Shown in pieces: positions 24,047 to 31,019 of a stretch of DNA of 33,422 bases. A model generated the notes under the pieces. The model did not search any database. It had not been told where the DNA came from and saw nothing but the letters and a program-made list of their open reading frames with translations. The translations under genes were made by a program, and so were the position numbers. Source of the stretch: DATKKK01 sp035542975 (GTDB lineage: Archaea; Thermoproteota; Bathyarchaeia; Bathyarchaeales; Bathycorpusculaceae); NCBI GenBank assembly GCA_035542975.1, contig DATKKK010000006.1:1-33422 (forward strand), in the 5' to 3' direction. Numbering within the stretch: the stretch's first letter is position 1; every line of letters starts with the position of its first letter.

Positions 24047-24361
24047 TTGCCGATCGACCCGAACTTCCAGAAAACACGAACAGTCGTTGACAAGCATCAA
24101 GGTCATGACGTTTGGGGACCTGTGGAACCTCCTAAGAAACTCGGCATCCACGGCAATAACGTGGCAGTTGACTGGGATGTCTGCACCGGCGACGGAGTCT
24201 GCATCGAAGTGTGCCCTGTAACCGTGTTCGACTGGGCAGACGCTAAAGGAAACCCTGTTTCTGAGAAGAAGTCTGACCCTGCAAGACAAAGCGACTGCAT
24301 ACAATGCCTAGCCTGCGAAACCCAATGCCCAACGCAAGCCATAAAAATCACCGCTCCATAG
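24047..24361 (+). CDS. Zinc-containing dicluster ferredoxin, Sulfolobus type
   Basis: The 104-residue ferredoxin matches the Sulfolobus/Thermoplasma type in length and layout. The N-terminal extension has the HQGHDVWGP and LGIHG segments, whose His residues, with one Asp in the core, bind the zinc in that family. The first cluster motif is CTGDGVCIEVCP, with Asp in place of the second Cys, as in the [3Fe-4S] site of those proteins. The second is CIQCLACETQCP for a [4Fe-4S] cluster. TTG 24047 was chosen because GGTGA (24035-24039) precedes it by seven bases and the protein then begins MPIDPNF, like relatives. The divergent oxidoreductase is its likely donor. Confidence 0.93.
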   Translation: MPIDPNFQKTRTVVDKHQGHDVWGPVEPPKKLGIHGNNVAVDWDVCTGDGVCIEVCPVTVFDWADAKGNPVSEKKSDPARQSDCIQCLACETQCPTQAIKITAP

Positions 24362-24471
24362 CCAATTACATAACATTTCAAGACAATGCTTGTCCACCAT
24401 GCGTTCTGTATTGAATCTGAGAAAAACTCTTTTATCCTCCTTTTTTCGAACAATATCTAGAAGGCGATTTT

Positions 24472-24708
24472 ATGAAAACTAAACCTGACAAAACACTAGA
24501 CTGTCAAGGTTTATACTGTCCCGAACCAGTCTTCAAAACAAGAATGGCAATGGACGAATTGAAAGTTGGAGAAACATTGGAGGTTCTGGCTGACGATCCA
24601 GCCGCTGGACCAGACATCGAAAGCCTCGTCAAACATCTGGGACAACAAGTGCTGAGCGTGAGCAAAGAAGGAAACGTGGTTCGAGTGTTGATAAAGAAGG
24701 TTAAATAA
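24472..24708 (+). CDS. TusA-like sulfur carrier protein
   Basis: The 78-residue protein has the TusA/SirA fold, with CPEP at residues 16-19 (QGLYCPEPVFKT), where the Cys carries sulfur as a persulfide. The following LADDPAAGPDIESLVKHLG helix is typical. In bacteria, TusA passes sulfur to tRNA thiolation, molybdopterin or sulfur oxidation enzymes. Here it heads a cluster of DsrE-like, IscS-like, IscU and small Cys-rich proteins on one strand, which suggests that it supplies sulfur for Fe-S or tRNA chemistry. The DsrE-like gene begins 21 bases after its stop. The binding site is weak (GGCGAT). Confidence 0.92.
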   Translation: MKTKPDKTLDCQGLYCPEPVFKTRMAMDELKVGETLEVLADDPAAGPDIESLVKHLGQQVLSVSKEGNVVRVLIKKVK

Positions 24709-24729
24709 AAAAATGGAGTGTGAGATGAA

Positions 24730-25101
24730 ATGAATGAGAAAAAGAAAAAAATCTTGTACGTCCAAACGAGCGGAGTTGACAACCCAGAACGTGCATACGC
24801 ACCGTTCATTCTAGCAAGCACGGCGGCAATGATGAACATAGACGCAACCGTATACTTCGTTATAAAAGGCATAACGCTTGTAAAGAAGGGCGAAGCAGAA
24901 AAAATCAAAATGGGCAGCTTCCCATCACTCAAGGAAGTGATGGATCAAGCCATAAAAGCAGGCGTAAAACTCATGGTTTGCGAACAAAGTTGTGGACTGT
25001 TAGGAATTCCGCGTGGAGATTTCACGAAGGAAGCCAACATTGTCGGCGCGGCAACACTCAACGACCTAGCTCTTAGCGCAGATGCAGTTCTCTGCTTCTA
25101 A
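24730..25101 (+). CDS. DsrE-like sulfur relay protein
   Basis: This 123-residue protein has the DsrE/DsrF fold. It opens with KKILYVQTSGVDNPERAYAPF and has the conserved VCEQSCGLLGI motif with Cys84 and Cys88, either of which could carry persulfide sulfur. A GDFTKEANIVGAATL strand-helix region follows and the protein ends with the expected LSADAVLCF. Related proteins exchange sulfur with TusA in sulfur oxidation and tRNA thiolation, and the TusA gene lies just upstream. GTGAGATG precedes ATG 24730. Together the two may form the entry to the Fe-S block that follows, but direct transfer to IscS or IscU is inferred from position. Confidence 0.88.
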   Translation: MNEKKKKILYVQTSGVDNPERAYAPFILASTAAMMNIDATVYFVIKGITLVKKGEAEKIKMGSFPSLKEVMDQAIKAGVKLMVCEQSCGLLGIPRGDFTKEANIVGAATLNDLALSADAVLCF

Positions 25102-25117
25102 ACGAAGCGACCAGTCA

Positions 25118-26302
25118 ATGTCGACGCAAAGACGCGTATACATGGACCACTCTGCAGGCAAGCCTGTTGATTCGTGTGTCGTAGAAGCTATGCTGCCCTA
25201 CATGAAGTCGTCATACGGAAACCCCTCATCGCTGCATGTGCTTGGTCAAGAAGCCAGAAAGGCTTTGGAAGAAGCAAGAGCAAGGGTTGCAGAACTAATT
25301 GGTGCTGAAAAAAAGGAGTCGATACTCTTCACTTCAGGAGCAACTGAAAGCAACAACATGGCAATCAAGGGCGTTGCCAACCGCTCCAAAGACCGTGGAA
25401 ACCGCATCCTGACCTCAAGCATAGAGCACATGTCAGTTGTAAACTCCGTCAAATTTCTCACTACAAAAGGGTTTGAAACCGTTTTTATTCCAGTCGACAA
25501 CTATGGCTTCGTGAACCTTGAAAACTTGGAAAAGGAGCTTACAGACAAAACAATTCTCGTCACCATAGTTTATGCGAACGGCGAGATTGGAACGATTCAG
25601 CCCATAAAAGAAATCAGCAAAATAGTCCACACTAAGAACGCCTACTTGCATGTTGATGCCACAGCCGCATGCGGACAAGTGCCGATAAACGTTAAGGACG
25701 AAGGAATAGACTTGCTCACGATTTCCTCCAACGACATCTACGGTCCAAAGGGCATGGGCGCACTTTACGCTAAAGACGGAGTGAGGTTAGAACCGTTGCT
25801 TCACGGTGGCGGACAGGAAAGAGGTTTAAGGTCAGGAACCGAGAACATGCCGAGCATAGTTGGGTTTGGAAAGGCTGCAGAAATAGCTAAAAAAGAAATG
25901 CAGACTGAAAGCGAAAGGCTAGTCAAGCTTAGAGACAGGTTTATCGAAGGCTTGCTCAAACCAATTCCATGCTCTTTCTTGAACGGGCACCCAACCAAAC
26001 GCTTGCCAGACAACGTTTCAGTCAGGTACAGCTTCATAGAAGGCGAATCAATGCTGCTCAGCTTGGACATGGCAGGCGTGTTCGCTTCTTCAGGCTCCGC
26101 CTGCACGGCTAAAACTCTTGAGCCGTCACACGTGCTTCTCGCGATCGGACTGAAACATGAGGAGGCTCATGGTTCGCTGATGTTTACTCTTGGAAGGCAG
26201 AACACTGAAGAAGAAGTGGATTACGCGGTAAGCTTGATGCCGGGTATAGTAAAAAGGTTAAGAGCGATCTCGCCCTTAACACCTAAGGAGTTGAGTGAAT
26301 AA
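25118..26302 (+). CDS. IscS-like protein lacking the PLP lysine
   Basis: The fold-type I aminotransferase-like protein (394 residues from this start) aligns with cysteine desulfurases. TSGATESNN, the PLP-stacking His104 in SSIEHMSV and Asp180 in HVDATAACG are present. At the Schiff-base Lys position the sequence is SSNDIYGPKG, so residue 206 is Asp where desulfurases have HK. Ala183 replaces the usual Gln. The loop with the persulfide Cys (SGSACTAKT, Cys329) is kept. Archaeoglobus fulgidus IscS has the same Asp and, as I recall, forms a complex with IscU without normal desulfurase activity. ATG 25118 was chosen since numbering then fits E. coli IscS exactly; an ATG at 25082 would overlap DsrE. 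Confidence 0.9.
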   Translation: MSTQRRVYMDHSAGKPVDSCVVEAMLPYMKSSYGNPSSLHVLGQEARKALEEARARVAELIGAEKKESILFTSGATESNNMAIKGVANRSKDRGNRILTSSIEHMSVVNSVKFLTTKGFETVFIPVDNYGFVNLENLEKELTDKTILVTIVYANGEIGTIQPIKEISKIVHTKNAYLHVDATAACGQVPINVKDEGIDLLTISSNDIYGPKGMGALYAKDGVRLEPLLHGGGQERGLRSGTENMPSIVGFGKAAEIAKKEMQTESERLVKLRDRFIEGLLKPIPCSFLNGHPTKRLPDNVSVRYSFIEGESMLLSLDMAGVFASSGSACTAKTLEPSHVLLAIGLKHEEAHGSLMFTLGRQNTEEEVDYAVSLMPGIVKRLRAISPLTPKELSE

Positions 26303-26691
26303 TGTATACTGAAAAAGTTATGGAACACTTCAAGAACCCACGCAACATGGGTGAAATCCCAGACGCAGACGGCATTGGCACGGTTGGAAACCCCGTGTGC
26401 GGAGACTTGATGACGATTTACATCAAGGTCAAAGACAATCGTCTAGAGGATATTAAATTCAAGACTTTCGGCTGCGGCTCGGCGATCGCGACCAGCAGCA
26501 TGATAACAGAATTGGCTAAGGGAAAAACGTTGGAAGAAGGCTTGAAAATCAGCCGCGCAGACGTAGCAGACTCGCTTGGCGGGCTACCACCGGTTAAGAT
26601 GCACTGTTCGAACCTTGCTTCTGACGCTTTGCACGCTGCGATAGAAGACTATTACAAGAAGCAGAAAGCCAAGGACGAGGTGAAAAAATGA
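26302..26691 (+). CDS. iscU: IscU Fe-S scaffold protein
   Basis: The 129-residue scaffold binds nascent [2Fe-2S] clusters. The three conserved ligand cysteines are present: Cys33 in GNPVCGDLM, Cys58 in FGCGSAIATSS and Cys102 in LPPVKMHCS. Asp35 next to the first Cys is also kept. Its ATG shares one base with the stop of the IscS-like gene (TAATG), so the two proteins are made together and likely bind each other. The C-terminus ends in a Lys-rich stretch. No HscA, HscB or ferredoxin of the bacterial isc operon is nearby. Donation to target proteins therefore depends on other carriers in the genome. Confidence 0.95.
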   Translation: MYTEKVMEHFKNPRNMGEIPDADGIGTVGNPVCGDLMTIYIKVKDNRLEDIKFKTFGCGSAIATSSMITELAKGKTLEEGLKISRADVADSLGGLPPVKMHCSNLASDALHAAIEDYYKKQKAKDEVKK

Positions 26692-26855
26692 AGCCCGAGT
26701 TTATTCGATGCGAATTCTGCAAGACTGAGATTCCCTCTGAAACGTGCAAGCTTGCCGCTTACAAGACGCGGATTGACGGCAAAGAATACGTCTTCTGCTG
26801 TGTGCAATGCGCGAAGCGGTATGAGCAGAAAAGGAAGAAGGGAAAAACAAAATAG
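26688..26855 (+). CDS. Small Cys-rich TRASH-like protein, 55 residues
   Basis: An uninterrupted frame starting at ATG 26688 overlaps the IscU stop by four bases (ATGA), a sign of translational coupling. It encodes 55 residues with RCEFCKTEI near the N-terminus, one more Cys (ETCKLA) and VFCCVQCAKRY near the C-terminus. The CxxC ... FCCxxC spacing resembles TRASH/YHS-like metal-binding folds, which handle copper, zinc or other metals. The ending is Lys-rich. I cannot assign a function. Placement directly after IscU suggests iron or copper handling in cluster assembly, for example as a metal chaperone or cluster carrier. Automatic gene finders may miss it because of its size. Confidence 0.75.
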   Translation: MKPEFIRCEFCKTEIPSETCKLAAYKTRIDGKEYVFCCVQCAKRYEQKRKKGKTK

Positions 26856-26892
26856 GTTAGCAAATATACTTGAGAATTGGATGGTGACGTGA

Positions 26893-27111
26893 ATGACTTG
26901 TTGGAAATGGTTCGGTGGCGTCCTGAAAGAAGCAGGAGTAGAAATCACCGATAAGAACAAAGAGAAAGTTGACGCGGTTATCCACAAGTACATAGGCGAA
27001 CAATCAAGCTATGGGCGTTGCTCTGCAGACTGGCGGAAAGCCCGAAAAGAAATAGAAACAGACGAGAAAATGAAGAAGGAACTGATCGGAAAACTCAAAG
27101 CCCTAATTTAA
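26893..27111 (+). CDS. Small unknown protein, 72 residues
   Basis: The 72-residue product has a TCWKWFGGVLKEAG start with one Cys, then a helix ITDKNKEKVDAVIHKYIG, a GRCSADWRKARKE segment, and another basic helix. I do not recognise the family, though the compact pattern looks like that of a conserved small archaeal protein. The binding site GGTGA (26883-26887) lies five bases before ATG 26893, which supports a real gene. It is the last gene of the TusA-to-IscU series, 37 bases after the TRASH-like gene. It might work with IscU or a metal enzyme, but the sequence alone gives no chemistry. Confidence 0.72.
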   Translation: MTCWKWFGGVLKEAGVEITDKNKEKVDAVIHKYIGEQSSYGRCSADWRKARKEIETDEKMKKELIGKLKALI

Positions 27112-27190
27112 CCCTTTTCTCGCTGACTGCTTCTTCAAAAACAATTCCTCTTTTTGTTCTACTCTTGAGATGATGGTAGCATGAGGTAGT

Positions 27191-28021
27191 TTACGTTAGT
27201 GTTTGGCATTTTGAGCATATGTAAGAAGAGGTGCTTCCAGTTTTAATCTTCTCAATCGCTGTGCCGCATTCTGGGCAAGGTTTTCCCGTTTTGTAGCCCA
27301 CGAGAAAATTGTCGATAGCAAACTTGCCTTTTTGTCCATAGAAATCGCGTTCATACGCCAGTCCTTTCAGTTTGATGCTGTGGTTTAACACGTCTCGAAC
27401 AGCATGGTACAAGTTGGTTGTCTCTTTTTCTGACAGAGTTGAAATCTTTCTGTTCGGGTGTAGTTTGGCTTTGAACAGGATGTCTTGCGCGTATACGTTG
27501 CCTATTCCTGCTAGGTTTTTCTGGTCGAGCAAGAAGGTTTTGATTCCAGTTTTCTTGCCTGCAAGTAACTCTCTGAAGTATGCAAGTGTGAATGTTTTAT
27601 CGGTTGCGGGTTTTCCAAGCTGTGCCGTCATCTTATGTTTGGGCAACTCGTTTTCTTTTGCGAGGTGGATGTAGCCGAACCACCAGAAGTGAGCGGTGAA
27701 GCCCGTTCCGTCGGAAAAAGCAAGTTTGAAATGATACTTTTCTGGAAGCTTCTGAGCTTTAGCGAAATAGAGTAGTTCTGCGCCCATTCCAAGGTTTACG
27801 AGCATAAAATAGTTTGAGCTTAACTTGATGAACAGCCATTTTCCATGACTTGAAACTCCGATGACGGTTTTTCCTTTAACTATCTTGGCGAACGCTGGGA
27901 CGGGCATGTTTAGGTTCTTCGGCTGCTTAACCTCGATGTCTGCGATCTTTTTTCCCGTTATCTCTTTATTCATCTGTTTGGCGATGATGGTTATTTCGGG
28001 CAGTTCTGGAATATGTTTCAC
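27191..28021 (-). CDS. Fpg/Nei-family DNA glycosylase with unusual start
   Basis: The 276-residue frame has the parts of formamidopyrimidine-DNA glycosylase: the PELPE motif, the SSHGKWLFI beta-hairpin with the conserved Lys, the H2TH segment NLAGIGNVYAQDILF, and a C-terminal zinc finger (CPECG ... YICSKC). The enzyme removes oxidised purines, using the N-terminal proline as nucleophile. From GTG 28021 the protein begins MKHIPELPE, so the Pro would be the fifth residue, which should block catalysis. An ATT at 28010-28012, five bases after GGTGA (28018-28022), would give M-PELPE. I therefore suspect an ATT start, but list the GTG reading here. A TATA-like box on the minus strand lies near 28049. 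Confidence 0.87.
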   Translation of the reverse strand: MKHIPELPEITIIAKQMNKEITGKKIADIEVKQPKNLNMPVPAFAKIVKGKTVIGVSSHGKWLFIKLSSNYFMLVNLGMGAELLYFAKAQKLPEKYHFKLAFSDGTGFTAHFWWFGYIHLAKENELPKHKMTAQLGKPATDKTFTLAYFRELLAGKKTGIKTFLLDQKNLAGIGNVYAQDILFKAKLHPNRKISTLSEKETTNLYHAVRDVLNHSIKLKGLAYERDFYGQKGKFAIDNFLVGYKTGKPCPECGTAIEKIKTGSTSSYICSKCQTLT

Positions 28022-28043
28022 CAGCCTGCAACAGGCAGTAGAC

Positions 28044-28054
28044 CTTAAATAAGG
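28044..28054. promoter_or_regulatory. Divergent promoter of rubredoxin and Fpg genes
   Basis: CCTTAAATAAG reads as a TATA-like box on both strands (the minus strand gives CTTATTTAAGG). Transcription would begin near 28075 for rubredoxin and near 28024 for Fpg, leaving only a very short leader before the Fpg start region. Confidence 0.5.
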
Positions 28055-28093
28055 TGAATTGATAAGATTTTGCCATTAACGTGGTGAATGTAA

Positions 28094-28255
28094 ATGGATA
28101 AGTGGGAATGTACGATTTGTGGTTATGTTTATGACCCAGAAATTGGTGATCCTGAACACAAGATTGAGCCTGGAACGGCTTTTGAAGCGTTGCCGGATGA
28201 TTGGACTTGTCCAGTTTGTGGCGCAACTAAGGATCAGTTCGTTAAAAAAGCCTGA
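28094..28255 (+). CDS. Rubredoxin
   Basis: A clear frame from ATG 28094 encodes a 53-residue rubredoxin. It has the two CxxC knuckles that bind one iron: CTICGYVYDPEIG near the start and CPVCGATKDQF near the end. The aromatic core (EPGTAFEALPDDWTCP) is typical. GGTGA (28083-28087) precedes the start by six bases. In anaerobes this one-electron carrier commonly supplies rubrerythrin-like or superoxide-reducing enzymes. The window also holds a ferritin-like protein and superoxide dismutase, so an oxygen-defence role is plausible. The gene is divergent from Fpg. Confidence 0.93.
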   Translation: MDKWECTICGYVYDPEIGDPEHKIEPGTAFEALPDDWTCPVCGATKDQFVKKA

Positions 28256-28325
28256 TTGTAGCGAGGCTATGTGTTTTCAAAAGATTAATACGCTTAGTTA
28301 AAGCAGATTGTGTTAGAGAATAGCT

Positions 28326-30419
28326 ATGTCCATCAGCAAGATTAGGAAAAGAGACGGGCGAGTCGTTGATTTTGACGCGAGTAGGATTAAGGATGCCATC
28401 CACAAGGCTTTCATCGCAGTCGAGCTTGGAGACGGAGAAAAAGCCGAGAACATAACGAGAGAAGTAGTCAGGCTTCTGGAACAGAGGTTCAAAGAAAAAA
28501 CCCCGTCTGTTGAAGACACGCAAGACATCGTTATTGAGGTGCTGAAGAGGGAAGGCTACGGGAAAGTCGCCGAGGAATACCAAGTTTACAGGAAGAAGAA
28601 GGAAGAAATAAGGAAACTGAAGGAAAACCTTGGAATCGGAGACCCGAAACTGACGGTTAACGCAATTGAGGTTTTGCAAAAAAGATATCTCTTGAAGGAC
28701 TTGAATGAGAATGTTGTTGAAACGCCAGCTCAATTGTTCATGCGCATCGCCAAAGCCATCGCGAAAGTGGACGCTGAATATGGCGATGACCCTGAGGAAA
28801 GCGAAAAAACCTTCTATGAAATGATGGCTCGGCTTGAGTTTGTTCCCAACTCACCCACGCTTTTCAACGCGGGAACGCCTCTTGGTCAGTTGTCCGCGTG
28901 TTTTGTTCTTCCAGTCGGCGACTCGTTAGATGAAATCTTCACTGCTGTGAAGAACATGGCAATAATTGAAAAGAGCGGTGGTGGAGTAGGTTTCAACTTT
29001 TCCAGATTGAGACCGAAGGGCGACATCGTCAAGTCAACCAAGGGCGTGGCCTCGGGTCCCGTGAGTTTTATGCGCGTTTTCGATACTGCTACTGAGGTCA
29101 TAAAGGCGGGTGGAAAAAGACGCGGGGCGATGATGGCAATCTTGAGAGTGGACCATCCAGACGTTATTGAGTTCATAACGTCTAAGCAGACGCCTGGGTT
29201 TCTTTCAAACTTTAACATTTCAGTCGCTGTTACTGATGAGTTTGTGGAAGCGTTCGAGAAAGACGGGGAATACTGGCTTGTTAACCCGAGGAACAAGGAG
29301 AAAACTGGCAAACTGAAGGCTAGAGACGTTTGGAATTTGATGGCGAAGTCGGCTTGGATGAGTGGAGACCCAGGAGTCGTGTTCATAGACGAGATTAACA
29401 GACGTAATCCGACGCCGAAGGTCGGGTTGATGGAATCGACTAATCCTTGTGGTGAGCAACCGTTGCTTCCTTACGAGTCGTGTAATCTGGGTTCAGTTAA
29501 TCTTTCGAGGATGGTTGAAGATGGAAAGATAGATTGGGATAAGTTGAGGGAGACCGTGAGGAACGGGGTTCATTTTCTCGACAACGTGGTCAGCGCGAAC
29601 AAGTATCCGTTGAAAGAGACGGAGGAGATAACGCGTGCTAACAGGAAAATCGGGTTGGGCGTGATGGGTTTTGCAGACATGCTCATCAAGCTTGGAATCC
29701 CATATGATTCTGAGAAGGCTCTGGAGCTTGGCGAGCAGGTAATCAAGTTCATCGAGGATGAGGGGCATAAGAAATGCGTGGAAATCGCCGAGAAGAGAGG
29801 ATCTTTTCCAAACTTTGACGGGAGCATCTGGAGAGATAAGTACCCAGCGTTCAGAAACGCAACCGTAACTACTATTGCGCCGACGGGAACGATTAGCATA
29901 ATCGCTGGCTGTTCTTCTGGGATTGAGCCTGTTTTTGCGATTTCGTTCATAAGAAATGTGCTAAGCGGGTCGAGGCTGTTCGAGACGAACCCGCTGTTTG
30001 AGGCAGTAGCTAAAGAGAGAGGGTTTTACAGTGCTGATTTGTTGGAAGAGATAGCTAGAACGGGTTCGGTGCAGAAGATTGCGGGCGTTCCTGATGACGT
30101 TAAACGGCTTTTTGTCACCGCCTTAGACATTGAACCAGAATGGCATGTTAGGATGCAGGCGACTTTCCAGAAGTACACGGACAACGCTGTGTCTAAAACC
30201 GTCAACCTGCCTAACGATGCGACGGTTGAGGACGTTAGAAGAATCTACGGGCTTGCGCTGAAGCTAAAGTGCAAAGGCGTCACAGTCTTCAGGTATGGAA
30301 GCAAGCCTGAGCAGGTTCTTTACATTGGCGAAGTGAGAACTGAGAAAGGCAAGTTTGTTTCGGCAGAGTCAGAATACTCAGGTGGCTGTCCAACACAGAA
30401 CTGTCCATTCCCGAGCTAG
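28326..30419 (+). CDS. nrdJ: Class II (B12-dependent) ribonucleotide reductase
   Basis: The 697-residue enzyme reduces ribonucleotides to deoxyribonucleotides with adenosylcobalamin. An ATP-cone domain fills the first 95 residues (KIRKRDGRVVDFDASRI), so activity should be regulated by ATP/dATP. The catalytic core shows Cys192 in SACFVLP, NPCGEQPLLPYESC with the thiyl Cys375, Glu377 and the redox partner Cys386, and APTGTISIIAGCSSGIEPVFA near the end. The C-terminal CPTQNC (Cys688 and Cys693) passes electrons from an external redoxin. No second gene, activase or small subunit is beside it, which suits class II. The glutaredoxin at 17124 is one candidate donor. Confidence 0.95.
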   Translation: MSISKIRKRDGRVVDFDASRIKDAIHKAFIAVELGDGEKAENITREVVRLLEQRFKEKTPSVEDTQDIVIEVLKREGYGKVAEEYQVYRKKKEEIRKLKENLGIGDPKLTVNAIEVLQKRYLLKDLNENVVETPAQLFMRIAKAIAKVDAEYGDDPEESEKTFYEMMARLEFVPNSPTLFNAGTPLGQLSACFVLPVGDSLDEIFTAVKNMAIIEKSGGGVGFNFSRLRPKGDIVKSTKGVASGPVSFMRVFDTATEVIKAGGKRRGAMMAILRVDHPDVIEFITSKQTPGFLSNFNISVAVTDEFVEAFEKDGEYWLVNPRNKEKTGKLKARDVWNLMAKSAWMSGDPGVVFIDEINRRNPTPKVGLMESTNPCGEQPLLPYESCNLGSVNLSRMVEDGKIDWDKLRETVRNGVHFLDNVVSANKYPLKETEEITRANRKIGLGVMGFADMLIKLGIPYDSEKALELGEQVIKFIEDEGHKKCVEIAEKRGSFPNFDGSIWRDKYPAFRNATVTTIAPTGTISIIAGCSSGIEPVFAISFIRNVLSGSRLFETNPLFEAVAKERGFYSADLLEEIARTGSVQKIAGVPDDVKRLFVTALDIEPEWHVRMQATFQKYTDNAVSKTVNLPNDATVEDVRRIYGLALKLKCKGVTVFRYGSKPEQVLYIGEVRTEKGKFVSAESEYSGGCPTQNCPFPS

Positions 30420-30425
30420 CAACGC

Positions 30426-30845
30426 TTACTCTTTTTCAGTTCTTATTTTGTAGGTTGTTTTGGTTCCTGCTCTGTCGAAGATTATGCCAACTGGACAGCT
30501 TTTCGCGGTCAACTCGTGTATTCTCTGGACTCTGTCTTCTCTGGCGTCTGTTTTCACCAATATGTCAAAGCTTACTTCAGTGATTGTTCCTGCTTCTTCA
30601 GTCTTGATTCCCTGCGCCTTAACCTCTAAATCCTTAAGTGTGATCCTCATTTTCCGTGCTGTTAGAACAAAAATTGTTGCGTAACAACCTGCGAGACTCA
30701 TCAGTGCAAGCTCAAGAGCCGATGGTCCCATGTCAGTTCCATCATCATCTGGCTGAAGATCCAAGCACACGGCATGCGATCTGTCGTCGTCAACGTCAAT
30801 TCTGAAGCCTTTTACAAGCTTTGCGTTTCCATGAAGCTTTGTCAA
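30426..30845 (-). CDS. OsmC/Ohr family peroxide-defence protein
   Basis: The protein (139 residues from the chosen start) has the two conserved OsmC/Ohr cysteines: one in LMSLAGCYATIF and one in TAKSCPVGIIF. Such proteins reduce organic hydroperoxides using a thiol or dithiol. The longer frame to GTG 30881 has no binding site and would cross a TTTCATAAA box at 30883-30891, with transcription expected near 30861. TTG 30845 has GGTGTGG about five bases before it, so I chose it. The N-terminal part (LTKLHGNAKLVKGFRIDVDDDR) looks like the usual first strands. The gene converges with the ribonucleotide reductase gene, six bases apart. Confidence 0.82.
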   Translation of the reverse strand: MTKLHGNAKLVKGFRIDVDDDRSHAVCLDLQPDDDGTDMGPSALELALMSLAGCYATIFVLTARKMRITLKDLEVKAQGIKTEEAGTITEVSFDILVKTDAREDRVQRIHELTAKSCPVGIIFDRAGTKTTYKIRTEKE

Positions 30846-31019
30846 ACAAACCACACCGTAACTTGATCTAAACAGGACCAAGTTTATGAAATTTTCTTCT
30901 TACACTAGGAAATAGGATGGTTGACGGGTTGAGAAGACTAATATTCGAGAAAGCCAATATGAAATTGTAGAAATCTGGTCGTAGGTTTTAGAAAAATCAA
31001 AACATTACAAGAGGCGTGT

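Noticed and set aside
30846..30881. Longer N-terminus of the OsmC protein from GTG 30881
   Set aside because: No binding site, and a probable TATA box lies at 30883-30891, so the transcript would not contain the start.
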